A stretch of 64,000 bases of DNA from Citrobacter sp. (lineage in GTDB: Bacteria; Pseudomonadota; Gammaproteobacteria; Enterobacterales; Enterobacteriaceae). This document shows positions 40,032-49,510 of the stretch, in pieces. Each line of letters opens with the position of its first letter. Position 1 is the stretch's first letter. The notes beneath the pieces were generated by a model. The model was not told the origin of the DNA and did not search any database. It saw only the letters and a program-made list of their open reading frames with translations. The DNA is taken from positions 1 to 64,000 of the forward strand of contig DXKH01000054.1 of the NCBI GenBank assembly GCA_019415335.1, given 5' to 3'. Position numbers and translations under genes: made by a program.

Positions 40032-40737
40032 TCTTCTGCGTCGTCACCGTTCGATTCGCCATTTCACCGATCAACCAATTACACCTGAACAGCGAGAGGC
40101 GATTCTGGCGTCTGCTCAGGCGACGTCCAGCTCCAGCTTTTTGCAGTGCACGTCCATTATTCGGATTACGGATCCGGTGCTACGTGACGCGCTGGTGCCA
40201 TTAACCGGAGGCCAGCAACACGTCGCGCAGGCCGCTGAATTTTGGGTCTTCTGCGCGGATTTCAATCGTCATCTGCAGATTTGTCCTGAGGCGCAGTTAG
40301 GTCTTGCTGAGCAGTTGCTGCTGGGCGTGGTGGACACGGCGATGATGGCGCAAAACGCGCTGACGGCGGCGGAATCGTTGGGGCTGGGCGGCGTTTATAT
40401 CGGCGGTTTACGTAATAACATTGAATCGGTCACCGAATTGCTGGCGCTGCCAAAACACGTACTGCCACTGTTTGGGCTGTGCCTCGGCTGGCCTGCTGAT
40501 AACCCGGATCTGAAGCCGCGCCTGCCTGCGGCGATAGTGATGCACGAAAACCGCTATCAGCCGCTCGACAGGGACGCGCTGGCTGGCTATGACGAACAGC
40601 TTGCACAGTATTATCTCAGCCGAGGCAGCAATACCCGCCGTGACACCTGGAGCGATCATATTCGCCGCACGCTGATTAAGGAAAATCGTCCCTTTATCCT
40701 GGAATATTTGCATAAACAGGGTTGGGCCACGCGCTAA
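40015..40737 (+). CDS. nfsA: Oxygen-insensitive NADPH nitroreductase NfsA
   Basis: FMN flavoprotein that reduces nitroaromatics and activates nitrofurans. 240 aa as in E. coli. FMN-binding segments HRSIRHFT and ATSSSSFLQC are near the N-terminus, and GLGGVYIGGLRN is in the middle. It overlaps ybjC by 17 bases, implying translational coupling. Loss of this gene in relatives gives nitrofurantoin resistance; here it looks intact. Confidence 0.96.
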   Translation: MTPTINLLRRHRSIRHFTDQPITPEQREAILASAQATSSSSFLQCTSIIRITDPVLRDALVPLTGGQQHVAQAAEFWVFCADFNRHLQICPEAQLGLAEQLLLGVVDTAMMAQNALTAAESLGLGGVYIGGLRNNIESVTELLALPKHVLPLFGLCLGWPADNPDLKPRLPAAIVMHENRYQPLDRDALAGYDEQLAQYYLSRGSNTRRDTWSDHIRRTLIKENRPFILEYLHKQGWATR

Positions 40738-40797
40738 AAATGCTGCCGCTGTGTATGATATGCGGGATAGTGATCGAGTGATGCAGAGAGGTGCAGG

Positions 40798-41700
40798 GTG
40801 AAAATTGCCATATTGTCCCGGGATGGAACGCTCTACTCATGTAAGCGCCTGCGTGAAGCGGCGATGACGCGCGGCCATCTGGTCGAAATACTCGATCCAC
40901 TTTCCTGCTATATGAACATCAATCCGGCGGCGTCCTCGATTCATTATAAAGGGCGCAAGCTGCCTCATTTTGATGCCGTCATTCCGCGTATCGGTTCGGC
41001 GATCACCTTTTACGGTACAGCAGCGTTGCGTCAGTTTGAGATGCTGGGTAGCTATCCACTGAATGAATCCGTGGCAATTACCCGCGCCCGCGATAAGCTG
41101 CGCTCGCTGCAGTTGCTGGCGCGTCAGGGCATCGATCTCCCGATTACCGGCATTGCGCACTCGCCGGATGACACCAGCGATCTTATTGACATGGTCGGTG
41201 GCGCGCCGCTGGTGGTGAAACTGGTGGAAGGAACACAGGGGATTGGCGTGGTGCTGGCTGAAACTCGACAGGCCGCCGAGAGCGTCGTGGATGCTTTCCG
41301 GGGGCTTAACGCCCACATTCTGGTTCAGGAATATATTAAAGAGGCTAAAGGTCGCGATATTCGCTGTCTGGTGGTGGGCGACGAGGTGGTCGCCGCCATC
41401 GAACGACGGGCGAAAGACGGCGATTTCCGTTCTAATCTGCATCGCGGCGGCGTGGCCTGCGTTGCCAACATTACTCCCCGTGAGCGCAAGATTGCGATTA
41501 AAGCCGCGCAGACGATGGGGCTTGACGTTGCCGGGGTCGATATTTTACGCGCCGAGCGCGGCCCACTGGTGATGGAAGTGAACGCCTCTCCGGGTCTGGA
41601 AGGGATCGAAAAAACCACGGGCATCGATATCGCCGGGCGGATGATTCAGTGGATCGAACGCCACGCGACGGCCGAATTTTGTCTCAAAACGGGCGGCTAG
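40798..41700 (+). CDS. rimK: Ribosomal protein S6 glutamate ligase RimK
   Basis: ATP-grasp ligase adding glutamate residues to the C-terminus of ribosomal protein S6. 300 aa as in E. coli. ATP-grasp features include [14 protein letters not shown] and the metal-binding [12 protein letters not shown]. The GTG start at 40798 follows the GAGAGGTGCAGG ribosome site. Third gene of the ybjC operon. Confidence 0.96.
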   Translation: MKIAILSRDGTLYSCKRLREAAMTRGHLVEILDPLSCYMNINPAASSIHYKGRKLPHFDAVIPRIGSAITFYGTAALRQFEMLGSYPLNESVAITRARDKLRSLQLLARQGIDLPITGIAHSPDDTSDLIDMVGGAPLVVKLVEGTQGIGVVLAETRQAAESVVDAFRGLNAHILVQEYIKEAKGRDIRCLVVGDEVVAAIERRAKDGDFRSNLHRGGVACVANITPRERKIAIKAAQTMGLDVAGVDILRAERGPLVMEVNASPGLEGIEKTTGIDIAGRMIQWIERHATAEFCLKTGG

Positions 41701-41789
41701 TCTTAATATCGCCGATGATCGTGGAATGATGAACACTTTTTGCGTAAGCTGTGCCGGTATTTTTTCATCGTAAGAGGTAGCACATTATT

Positions 41790-42266
41790 ATGACAGAATT
41801 GGTCGTTCCCACTCTGGATACGTTGCGGCAATGGCTCGACGACCTGGGCATGAGTTTTTTTGAATGTGATACCTGTCAGGCACTGCATTTACCTCACATG
41901 CAAAATTTTGACGGCATCTACGATGCAAAATTAGATCTCGTCGACAATACGCTGCTGTTTTCCGCGATGGCGGAAGTGAGGCCTTCTGCGTTACTGCCAC
42001 TGGCGGCGGACCTGTCTGCCATCAATGCCAGCTCCCTCACCGTAAAAGCGTTTCTGGATATGCAGGATGATAATCTGCCAAAACTGGTGGTTTGCCAGTC
42101 TTTATCCGTTATGCAGGGGGTGACTTACGCGCAGTTCGAATGGTTTGTGCGCCAGAGCGAAGAGCAGATATCCATGGTCATTCTGGAAGCAGGCGCGCAT
42201 CAGATGCTGTTTACCGCTGAAGAAGACGCGCAAAAAAGCAGCGCTGAGAACCATTTTCTTCATTGA
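41790..42266 (+). CDS. ybjN: YbjN, sensory-transduction-like protein
   Basis: 158-aa protein with a type III chaperone-like fold (YbjN domain). In E. coli its level affects motility, biofilm and stress survival; the mechanism is not known. AGAGGTAGC precedes the ATG. Last gene of the ybjC-nfsA-rimK-ybjN group. Confidence 0.93.
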   Translation: MTELVVPTLDTLRQWLDDLGMSFFECDTCQALHLPHMQNFDGIYDAKLDLVDNTLLFSAMAEVRPSALLPLAADLSAINASSLTVKAFLDMQDDNLPKLVVCQSLSVMQGVTYAQFEWFVRQSEEQISMVILEAGAHQMLFTAEEDAQKSSAENHFLH

Positions 42267-42293
42267 TTTAAACGTGAAGTAAGACGCGTATAG

Positions 42294-42318
42294 CGCAGTC
42301 GCTGCCAGAGCGGCTGCG
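42294..42318 (+). terminator. Probable terminator after ybjN
   Basis: CGCAGTCGCT, loop GCCAG, AGCGGCTGCG: a 10-bp stem with one wobble pair. The following tract (GTTTACGTTCTTTTATT) is T-rich but broken, so termination may be partial. Confidence 0.55.
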
Positions 42319-42630
42319 GTTTACGTTCTTTTATTCTGCATTTAACCTTTCTTTAAAGAATTATTCACCTCCTTTCCCGCCGTTTCGCTTTATCACATAG
42401 ACATAAATTGCATAAAAAATTGATAAAAGGCGTTTTTTAATCTGGGCTATAGCCTGAAACCCTGGCTAAAGTTATTCTTGCGAAGCTAAATCACAGCGAG
42501 CAATAACGGTCGGGGGAGCGTCCACTCTTCCTGGTTTTTGCCGAATGACAAACTATGCACGTTTCTTGCATAGCATTGAGTGCAACTTTTTTGGTTCGTT
42601 TGTTAACGAACTTTGATAAGGAAAGAGATT
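42319..42630. promoter_or_regulatory. potF upstream region
   Basis: About 310 bases without a gene. It is AT-rich, with an inverted pair TTTATCA and TTGATAAA around 42390-42428. It should hold the potFGHI promoter, but I could not pick one confidently. The ribosome site is AAGGAAAGAG just before potF. Confidence 0.35.
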
Positions 42631-43743
42631 ATGACCGCCTTAAATAAAAAATGGCTATCGGGTCTGGTTGCGGGTGCTCTGATGGCCGTCTCTGCCGGCA
42701 CGCTCGCTGCGGAACAAAAAACACTCCATATCTATAACTGGTCTGATTACATTGCACCGGATACGGTCGCTAATTTTGAAAAAGAGACCGGCATCAAAGT
42801 GGTCTATGACGTTTTTGACTCCAACGAAGTTCTTGAAGGCAAACTGATGGCCGGCAGCACCGGTTTTGACCTGGTTGTGCCTTCTGCGAGCTTCCTTGAA
42901 CGCCAGTTGACGGCAGGCGTTTTCCAGCCGCTGGATAAGAGCAAACTGCCGGGCTGGAAAAATCTCGATCCGGAACTGCTGAAACTGGTCGCCAAACACG
43001 ATCCGGACAATAAATTCGCCATGCCGTATATGTGGGCGACCACCGGTATTGGCTATAACGTCGATAAAGTGAAAGCGGTGCTCGGCGCTGATGCCCCGGT
43101 TAATAGCTGGGATCTGGTGCTGAAGCCGGAAAACCTCGAAAAGCTGAAGAGTTGCGGCGTCTCTTTCCTCGATGCGCCGGAAGAAGTGTTTGCAACGGTA
43201 CTGAACTATCTGGGTAAAGATCCTAACAGTACCAAAGCTGACGATTATACGGGGCCAGCCACCGATCTGCTGCTCAAGCTGCGGCCAAATATCCGCTACT
43301 TCCACTCCTCGCAGTACATCAACGACCTGGCTAACGGCGATACCTGCGTAGCAATTGGCTGGGCAGGGGATGTCTGGCAGGCTGCCAACCGGGCGAAAGA
43401 GGCGAAGAATGGCGTCAATATCTCCTTCTCGATTCCGAAGGAAGGGGCGATGGCCTTCTTTGATGTCTTCGCGATGCCAGCAGATGCCAAAAATAAAGAC
43501 GAGGCCTATCAGTTCCTCAACTATCTGCTGCGCCCGGACGTAATTGCCCATATCTCTGACCACGTGTTCTACGCCAATGCCAACAAAGAGGCGACGGCGC
43601 TGGTGAGCCCGGAAGTGCGTGATAATCCAGGCATTTATCCGCCAGCAGACGTACGCGCGAAAATGTTCACCCTGAAGGTTCAGGATCCGAAGATTGACCG
43701 TGTCCGTACGCGTGCCTGGACTAAGGTGAAGAGCGGTAAATAA
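42631..43743 (+). CDS. potF: Putrescine-binding periplasmic protein PotF
   Basis: Substrate-binding protein of the PotFGHI putrescine importer. The signal peptide ends near residue 26 (AGTLA-AEQ). ATG 42631 gives 370 aa, the E. coli length. The mature start LHIYNWSDYIAPD is the family hallmark. First gene of the operon. Confidence 0.96.
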   Translation: MTALNKKWLSGLVAGALMAVSAGTLAAEQKTLHIYNWSDYIAPDTVANFEKETGIKVVYDVFDSNEVLEGKLMAGSTGFDLVVPSASFLERQLTAGVFQPLDKSKLPGWKNLDPELLKLVAKHDPDNKFAMPYMWATTGIGYNVDKVKAVLGADAPVNSWDLVLKPENLEKLKSCGVSFLDAPEEVFATVLNYLGKDPNSTKADDYTGPATDLLLKLRPNIRYFHSSQYINDLANGDTCVAIGWAGDVWQAANRAKEAKNGVNISFSIPKEGAMAFFDVFAMPADAKNKDEAYQFLNYLLRPDVIAHISDHVFYANANKEATALVSPEVRDNPGIYPPADVRAKMFTLKVQDPKIDRVRTRAWTKVKSGK

Positions 43744-43755
43744 TCCGCCGTTGAA

Positions 43756-43790
43756 GTAGGCCGGGCAAGCGAAGTGCCCCCGGCAACAGG
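43756..43790 (+). repeat. REP-like hairpin between potF and potG
   Basis: GTAGGCCGGGCAAGCG with a GTGCCCCCGGCAACA arm forms one REP-type palindrome. Within an operon such hairpins often stabilise the upstream mRNA, here the binding-protein part. Confidence 0.65.
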
Positions 43791-43843
43791 TGCACCGTTC
43801 TGGTGCGCCTGCACCATGATTTGTTTCTGCCGGAGAGCACCCC

Positions 43844-44977
43844 GTGAATGATGCCACCCCACGCCCGCAGGCGAAAACCCGTAAAGCGCTGACGCCGCTC
43901 CTCGAAATCCGCAACCTGACCAAATCTTTCGATGGTCAGCACGCTGTTGATGACGTAAGTCTGACTATCTATAAAGGCGAAATCTTTGCCCTGCTGGGCG
44001 CATCAGGCTGTGGGAAATCCACGCTGCTGCGCATGCTGGCGGGGTTTGAACAACCCACCACCGGACAAATCATGCTGGATGGCGTCGACCTGTCCCAGGT
44101 GCCGCCTTATTTACGCCCCATCAATATGATGTTTCAGTCCTATGCGCTGTTTCCCCATATGACGGTGGAACAGAATATCGCTTTTGGCCTGAAGCAGGAC
44201 AAACTACCGAAAGCGGAAATTGCCAACCGGGTCGACGAGATGCTGGGTCTGGTGCATATGCAGGAGTTCGCCAAACGCAAACCGCATCAGCTTTCCGGCG
44301 GTCAGCGTCAGCGTGTGGCGCTGGCGCGGAGCCTGGCGAAACGGCCTAAACTTCTGTTACTCGACGAGCCGATGGGCGCGCTGGATAAAAAGCTGCGTGA
44401 CCGTATGCAGCTCGAAGTGGTCGATATCCTTGAGCGCGTTGGGGCGACCTGCGTAATGGTGACGCACGACCAGGAAGAGGCGATGACCATGGCCGGGCGT
44501 ATTGCCATCATGAACCGTGGCAAGTTCGTGCAAATCGGTGAACCGGAAGAGATTTATGAACACCCGACCACCCGCTACAGCGCGGAGTTTATCGGCTCGG
44601 TCAACGTGTTTGAGGGCGTGCTTAAAGAACGCCAGGAAGATGGCCTGGTGCTCTATTCTCCAGGACTGGTGCATCCGCTGAAGGTCGATCCGGATGCGTC
44701 GGTGGTGGATAACGTGCCGGTGCACGTGGCGCTGCGCCCGGAAAAAATCATGCTGTGTGAAGAGCCACCCGCCGACGGATTTAACTTCGCCGTCGGGGAA
44801 GTGGTGCACATTGCCTATCTTGGCGATCTCTCCATTTACCACGTCCGCCTGAAAAGCGGACAGATGATCAGCGCCCAGCTACAAAACGCTCATCGTTATC
44901 GCAAAGGTCTGCCGACCTGGGGCGATGAGGTGCGTTTGTGCTGGGATGCGGACAGTTGTGTGGTGTTGACGGTTTAA
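43844..44977 (+). CDS. potG: Putrescine ABC transporter ATPase PotG
   Basis: ATPase of the PotFGHI importer, 377 aa as in E. coli. Walker A is GASGCGKST, the signature is LSGGQRQR and Walker B is LLLDEPMGALD. A C-terminal TOBE domain is present. The start is GTG with GGAGAG upstream. Confidence 0.95.
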   Translation: MNDATPRPQAKTRKALTPLLEIRNLTKSFDGQHAVDDVSLTIYKGEIFALLGASGCGKSTLLRMLAGFEQPTTGQIMLDGVDLSQVPPYLRPINMMFQSYALFPHMTVEQNIAFGLKQDKLPKAEIANRVDEMLGLVHMQEFAKRKPHQLSGGQRQRVALARSLAKRPKLLLLDEPMGALDKKLRDRMQLEVVDILERVGATCVMVTHDQEEAMTMAGRIAIMNRGKFVQIGEPEEIYEHPTTRYSAEFIGSVNVFEGVLKERQEDGLVLYSPGLVHPLKVDPDASVVDNVPVHVALRPEKIMLCEEPPADGFNFAVGEVVHIAYLGDLSIYHVRLKSGQMISAQLQNAHRYRKGLPTWGDEVRLCWDADSCVVLTV

Positions 44978-44986
44978 GGAGCGAAT

Positions 44987-45940
44987 ATGAGTACACTTGA
45001 ACCTCCGGCACGCGTGGAAAAACCGGGCGGCTTTACGTTCTGGCTGGCGCGCATGCAGATGAAACACGGGCGCAAACTGGTGATTGCGCTGCCTTACGTC
45101 TGGCTGATCCTGCTGTTTCTGCTCCCTTTCCTGATCGTCTTTAAAATCAGTCTGGCGGAGATGGCGCGGGCGATCCCGCCGTATACGGAGCTGATGGCGT
45201 GGGCCGATGGGCAGCTGTCGATTACTCTTAACCTCGGTAACTTCCTGCAACTGACGGACGATCCGCTCTACTTTGACGCCTATCTGCAGTCGCTACAGGT
45301 GGCGGGGATCTCGACGCTCTGCTGTCTGCTGCTGGGCTATCCGCTGGCATGGGCGGTGGCGCACAGCAAGCCATCAACGCGTAATATTCTGCTGCTGTTG
45401 GTGATCCTGCCATCGTGGACCTCGTTTCTGATCCGCGTGTATGCCTGGATGGGGATCCTGAAAAATAATGGCGTGCTGAATAACTTTCTGCTCTGGCTGG
45501 GAGTGATCGATCAACCGTTGACTATTCTGCACACCAATCTGGCGGTGTATATCGGCATTGTGTACGCCTATCTGCCGTTCATGGTGCTGCCGATTTATAC
45601 TGCGCTGACGCGGATTGACTATTCGCTGGTGGAAGCGTCGTTGGATCTGGGCGCGCGCCCGCTGAAAACGTTCTTTAGCGTAATCGTCCCGCTGACCAAA
45701 GGCGGCATTATTGCCGGTTCTATGCTGGTGTTTATTCCGGCGGTGGGGGAGTTTGTGATCCCGGAACTGCTCGGCGGGCCTGACAGCATCATGATTGGTC
45801 GCGTACTGTGGCAAGAGTTCTTTAACAACCGCGACTGGCCGGTGGCGTCTGCGGTTGCGATTGTCATGCTACTGCTGCTGATCGTCCCGATTATGTGGTT
45901 CCACAAACATCAGCAAAAAAGCGGAGGGGTCCACGGATGA
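44987..45940 (+). CDS. potH: Putrescine transporter permease PotH
   Basis: Inner-membrane permease, 317 aa as in E. coli, about six membrane segments. The EAA-type loop is VEASLDLGARPLKTFFSVIVP. It overlaps potI by 4 bases (ATGA). Confidence 0.95.
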   Translation: MSTLEPPARVEKPGGFTFWLARMQMKHGRKLVIALPYVWLILLFLLPFLIVFKISLAEMARAIPPYTELMAWADGQLSITLNLGNFLQLTDDPLYFDAYLQSLQVAGISTLCCLLLGYPLAWAVAHSKPSTRNILLLLVILPSWTSFLIRVYAWMGILKNNGVLNNFLLWLGVIDQPLTILHTNLAVYIGIVYAYLPFMVLPIYTALTRIDYSLVEASLDLGARPLKTFFSVIVPLTKGGIIAGSMLVFIPAVGEFVIPELLGGPDSIMIGRVLWQEFFNNRDWPVASAVAIVMLLLLIVPIMWFHKHQQKSGGVHG

Positions 45941-46782
45941 ACAACTTACCGGTAATTCGTTCACCCTGGCGCATCGTGATTCTGGTGCTCGGGTTTACAT
46001 TCCTCTATGCGCCGATGTTGATGCTGGTCATCTACTCGTTTAACAGTTCCAAACTGGTCACGGTGTGGGCGGGATGGTCAACACGTTGGTACGGTGAACT
46101 GTTTCGTGACAGCGCGATGATGAGTGCGGTGGGGCTAAGCCTGACCATCGCCGCCTGTGCGGCGACTATGGCCGCGATACTCGGCACGATTGCTGCGGTG
46201 GTAATGGTGCGTTTTGGTCGTTTTCGCGGGTCGAACGGCTTTGCCTTTATGATCACCGCGCCGCTGGTGATGCCGGATGTGATCACCGGGCTCTCCCTGT
46301 TGCTGTTGTTTGTCGCGCTGGGGCATGCGATTGGCTGGCCGTCGGATCGTGGCATGTTGACCATCTGGTTGGCGCACGTCACGTTCTGTACGGCGTATGT
46401 GGCGGTGGTGATTTCATCGCGCCTGCGCGAACTGGATCGCTCCATTGAGGAAGCGGCGATGGATCTGGGGGCGACGCCGCTGAAGGTGTTCTTTGTGATC
46501 ACGCTGCCGATGATTATGCCGGCGGTGGTCTCCGGCTGGCTGCTGGCGTTCACGTTGTCGCTGGATGACCTGGTCATTGCCAGCTTTGTCTCCGGGCCGG
46601 GTGCGACCACGTTACCCATGCTGGTCTTCTCCAGCGTGCGAATGGGCGTGAACCCGGAAATCAACGCCCTGGCGACGCTGATCCTCGGCGTGGTCGGAAT
46701 TGTCGGTTTTATCGCCTGGTATCTGATGGCCCGCACGGAAAAACAGCGGATCCGCGATATCCAGCGTGCAAGACGTGACTGA
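45937..46782 (+). CDS. potI: Putrescine transporter permease PotI
   Basis: Second permease of the importer, 281 aa as in E. coli. The EAA loop is IEEAAMDLGATPLKVFFVITL. ATG 45937 overlaps the potH stop, indicating coupled translation; the frame open from 45895 lies inside potH. Last gene of potFGHI. Confidence 0.95.
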   Translation: MNNLPVIRSPWRIVILVLGFTFLYAPMLMLVIYSFNSSKLVTVWAGWSTRWYGELFRDSAMMSAVGLSLTIAACAATMAAILGTIAAVVMVRFGRFRGSNGFAFMITAPLVMPDVITGLSLLLLFVALGHAIGWPSDRGMLTIWLAHVTFCTAYVAVVISSRLRELDRSIEEAAMDLGATPLKVFFVITLPMIMPAVVSGWLLAFTLSLDDLVIASFVSGPGATTLPMLVFSSVRMGVNPEINALATLILGVVGIVGFIAWYLMARTEKQRIRDIQRARRD

Positions 46783-46813
46783 AGACACTAAAATCTGCCA
46801 ACCTGGCTACATA

Positions 46814-46840
46814 ATGCCGCGCTCGTCGCGGCATTGTTTT
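46814..46840 (+). terminator. Hairpin between potI and ybjO
   Basis: ATGCCGCG, loop CTCGT, CGCGGCAT, then TGTTTTC. The 8-bp stem and T-rich tail should end the pot transcript, but the tail reaches within two bases of the ybjO start codon. Confidence 0.7.
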
Positions 46841-46841
46841 C

Positions 46842-47330
46842 ATGGAAGACGATTCGTTGGGATTTTTTAATAAAACATCCTCATCACATGCCCGCCTGAA
46901 TGTGCCCACGCTGGTGCAGGTGGCGGCGCTCGCCATTATTATGATCCGTGGACTCGATCTGCTGATGATCTTCAATACCCTTGGCATTCGCGGACTGGGC
47001 GAGTTTATTCATCGCAGCGTGCAGACATGGAATTTAACGCTGGTTTTTCTCGGCAGCCTGATGCTGGTATTTATTGAAATCTGGTGTGCGTTTTCACTGG
47101 TGAAAGGGCGTAACTGGGCGCGGTGGGTGTATCTCCTCACGCAGGTGATTGCCGCAGGCTATTTGTGGGCGGCTTCGCTGGGCTACGGCTATCCCGAGTT
47201 GTTCAGCATTGCCGGTGAGTCAAAGCGGGAGATTCTGCGCACGCTGGTGATGCAAAAATTACCCGATATGCTGGTGTTGTTATTACTGTTTGTGCCTGCG
47301 GCCAGTCGTCGCTTCTTCCGCTTACAATAA
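46842..47330 (+). CDS. ybjO: Inner membrane protein YbjO
   Basis: 162-aa protein with about four membrane segments, matching E. coli YbjO; function unknown. No Shine-Dalgarno sequence is visible before the ATG because a hairpin sits directly upstream, so translation may be weak or depend on an unfolded transcript. Confidence 0.88.
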   Translation: MEDDSLGFFNKTSSSHARLNVPTLVQVAALAIIMIRGLDLLMIFNTLGIRGLGEFIHRSVQTWNLTLVFLGSLMLVFIEIWCAFSLVKGRNWARWVYLLTQVIAAGYLWAASLGYGYPELFSIAGESKREILRTLVMQKLPDMLVLLLLFVPAASRRFFRLQ

Positions 47331-47340
47331 TGTGTATAAT
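47331..47340 (+). promoter_or_regulatory. Extended -10 promoter of rlmC
   Basis: TGTGTATAAT: a perfect TATAAT (47335-47340) with an upstream TG, immediately after the ybjO stop and 30 bases before rlmC. Confidence 0.65.
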
Positions 47341-47370
47341 CCTCGCCCCTGTTTAGATAAAGGTTTCCGT

Positions 47371-48498
47371 ATGCAGTGCGCACTCTATGACGCCGGTCGC
47401 TGTCGTTCCTGTCAATGGATTACGCGACCCATTGGCGAACAGCTCGTTGCCAAAACCACCGATCTGAAAAATCTGCTTGCCGGTTTTCCGGTCGGGGAGT
47501 GGTGCGCGCCGGTCAGCGGCCCGGAACAGGCGTTTCGCAATAAAGCGAAAATGGTGGTCAGCGGCAGCGTGGAAAAACCGTTGCTGGGCATGTTGCATCG
47601 CGATGGTACGCCAGAAGATTTGTGCGACTGCCCGCTCTATCCCGCTTCATTTGCGCCGGTGTTTGCCGCGCTGAAGCCGTTTATTGCTCGCGCCGGATTA
47701 ACTCCCTATAACGTGGCGCGCAAGCGTGGAGAACTGAAGTACCTCCTGCTGACGGAGAGTCAGTCTGATGGCGGGATGATGCTGCGCTTTGTCCTGCGTT
47801 CTGAAAGCAAACTGGGGCAGTTGCGTGCTGCGCTGCCGTGGTTACAGGCGCAACTGCCGCAGCTGAAGGTCATTAGCGTTAATCTCCAGCCTGTGCATAT
47901 GGCGATTATGGAAGGGGAGACGGAAATCTTCCTGACCGAACAGCAGGCGCTGGCGGAGCGGTTTAACGACGTGCCGCTGTGGATCCGCCCGCACAGTTTC
48001 TTCCAGACTAACCCGGCGGTGGCAAGCCAACTGTATGCTACGGCGCGTGACTGGGTACGACAGTTGCCGGTGAATCACATGTGGGATCTGTTCTGTGGCG
48101 TCGGCGGTTTTGGCCTGCACTGTGCGACACCGCAGATGCAGTTGACCGGAATTGAAATCGCGGCGGAAGCCATTGCCTGCGCCAGGCAGTCTGCGGCGGA
48201 ACTGGGCTTAACCCATCTTCATTTTCAGGCGCTGGATTCGACGCAGTTTGCTACAGAGCAGGGGGCTGTGCCGGAACTGGTGCTGGTGAATCCGCCGCGT
48301 CGGGGTATCGGCAAATCGCTCTGCGATTACCTGACGCAGATGGCACCGCCGTTCATTATCTATTCCAGCTGTAATGCGCAGACGATGGCAAAAGACATTG
48401 CTACGTTGCCGGGCTACCGTATTGAACGGGTACAACTGTTCGATATGTTCCCACATACCGCGCATTATGAAGTGCTGACCTTGTTGTTGAAGGATTAG
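47371..48498 (+). CDS. rlmC: 23S rRNA (uracil-747-C5)-methyltransferase RlmC
   Basis: SAM-dependent methyltransferase (RumB) acting on U747 of 23S rRNA. Iron-sulfur cluster cysteines are in [12 protein letters not shown] and DLCDCPLY. The SAM site is [13 protein letters not shown], and the catalytic Cys is in [12 protein letters not shown] 47371 gives 375 aa, the E. coli length; the longer frame from 47290 overlaps ybjO. Confidence 0.96.
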   Translation: MQCALYDAGRCRSCQWITRPIGEQLVAKTTDLKNLLAGFPVGEWCAPVSGPEQAFRNKAKMVVSGSVEKPLLGMLHRDGTPEDLCDCPLYPASFAPVFAALKPFIARAGLTPYNVARKRGELKYLLLTESQSDGGMMLRFVLRSESKLGQLRAALPWLQAQLPQLKVISVNLQPVHMAIMEGETEIFLTEQQALAERFNDVPLWIRPHSFFQTNPAVASQLYATARDWVRQLPVNHMWDLFCGVGGFGLHCATPQMQLTGIEIAAEAIACARQSAAELGLTHLHFQALDSTQFATEQGAVPELVLVNPPRRGIGKSLCDYLTQMAPPFIIYSSCNAQTMAKDIATLPGYRIERVQLFDMFPHTAHYEVLTLLLKD

Positions 48499-48502
48499 TC
48501 AC

Positions 48503-48597
48503 GGTTTGCCGAATGGCGACGCTGGCCCCTTATCCGACCTGCGTGTGATGTGTGTTTTGCAGGCCTGATAAGCGTAGCGTTATCAGGCCTTCTACCG
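48503..48597. repeat. REP/BIME element
   Basis: TTGCCGAATGGCGACGC with CCTTATCCGACCTGC, then AGGCCTGATAAGCG paired with GCGTTATCAGGCCT, between the convergent rlmC and artJ ends. Confidence 0.8.
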
Positions 48598-48610
48598 CCA
48601 GCGATTCGAC

Positions 48611-49342
48611 TTACTGCGGGAACCACTGGTCGTTGATTTTTTGATAGGTACCATCGGCCTTGATCGCCGCCAGCGCAGCGTTCAGTTTATCCAGCAGCAC
48701 GTTATTGTCCGGGCGAACCGCGATGCCGAGGCCGGTACCGAAGTACTGCGGATCGGTGACTTTCTCGGTTGCCACACCCAACTGCGGGTTGGTTTTCAGC
48801 CACTCATTTACCACGGCGGTATCGCCGAACACGCCATCAATACGGCCATTTTTCAGGTCGATAAACGCATTCTGATAGCTGTCATAGGCCACCGTTTTCA
48901 CTTCCGGGTGCTTGTCCTGCAAGTACTTCTGGTGAGTGGTGCCGTTCTCCATCCCGATACGTTTACCTTTCAGATCGGCAAAGGTTTTGTAGGTATCTTT
49001 CTTCGAAATCACCAGCGCCGAGTTGGCATAGTAGGGAGTCGTAAACGCCACCTGCTTGCTCCGCTCAGGGGTGATATCCATACCGGAAATCACGGCGTCA
49101 TATTTCTTGAACTTGAGTGCCGGGATCAGGCTGTCAAACGCATGGTTGGTGAAAGTACATTCTGCCTGCATCTGTTTGCACAAGGCTTTTGCCAGATCGA
49201 GGTCGAAGCCGACGATTTGGTTATTCGCATCCATAGATTCGAACGGCGGATAGGTTGCAGAGACGCCGAAACTGATTTTTTCAGCGGCAGAGGCGCCGAC
49301 GGCAAAAGAGGCAAGTAATGCGGCCAGAACTAACTTTTTCAT
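48611..49342 (-). CDS. artJ: Arginine-binding periplasmic protein ArtJ
   Basis: Periplasmic L-arginine-binding protein that works with the ArtPQM transporter. Signal peptide MKKLVLAALLASFAVGASA. 243 aa as in E. coli. Highly similar to ArtI encoded at 50.9 kb, so the two are paralogues. It has its own promoter with ARG boxes, so it should be repressed by ArgR with arginine. Confidence 0.95.
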   Translation of the reverse strand: MKKLVLAALLASFAVGASAAEKISFGVSATYPPFESMDANNQIVGFDLDLAKALCKQMQAECTFTNHAFDSLIPALKFKKYDAVISGMDITPERSKQVAFTTPYYANSALVISKKDTYKTFADLKGKRIGMENGTTHQKYLQDKHPEVKTVAYDSYQNAFIDLKNGRIDGVFGDTAVVNEWLKTNPQLGVATEKVTDPQYFGTGLGIAVRPDNNVLLDKLNAALAAIKADGTYQKINDQWFPQ

Positions 49343-49401
49343 GGTTGGACTCCCGTTATGATGAGGCGCCGTTTCTGCGGCATGGATTTACAATGCCAGT
49401 A

Positions 49402-49430
49402 ATTGAATTTATATGCAATAAAAATGATTA
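49402..49430 (-). promoter_or_regulatory. ARG boxes and promoter of artJ
   Basis: On the minus strand AATCATTTTTATTGCA and TGCATATAAATTCAAT are two adjacent ARG-box-like palindromes (consensus TNTGAATWWWWATTCANW). TTGCAT, a 17-base gap and CATTGT form a promoter whose -35 lies inside the boxes, so ArgR binding would block it. Confidence 0.72.
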
Positions 49431-49446
49431 ACTATTTTTTATGAGA

Positions 49447-49479
49447 TAAAAAAAACGGACAAGTTAGAAGCTTGTCCGT
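49447..49479 (-). terminator. Terminator of artPIQM
   Basis: On the minus strand ACGGACAAG, loop CTTCTAA, CTTGTCCGT (49455-49479) are followed by eight T. The stem is perfect and lies downstream of artM. Confidence 0.92.
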
Positions 49480-49510
49480 CCTGATTATTCTGTTTTATGC
49501 AATTAAGTGC

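Noticed and set aside
42655..43923. Minus-strand open frame of 422 codons opposite potF
   Set aside because: Antisense shadow of potF with no family motif, no ribosome site and low-complexity composition.
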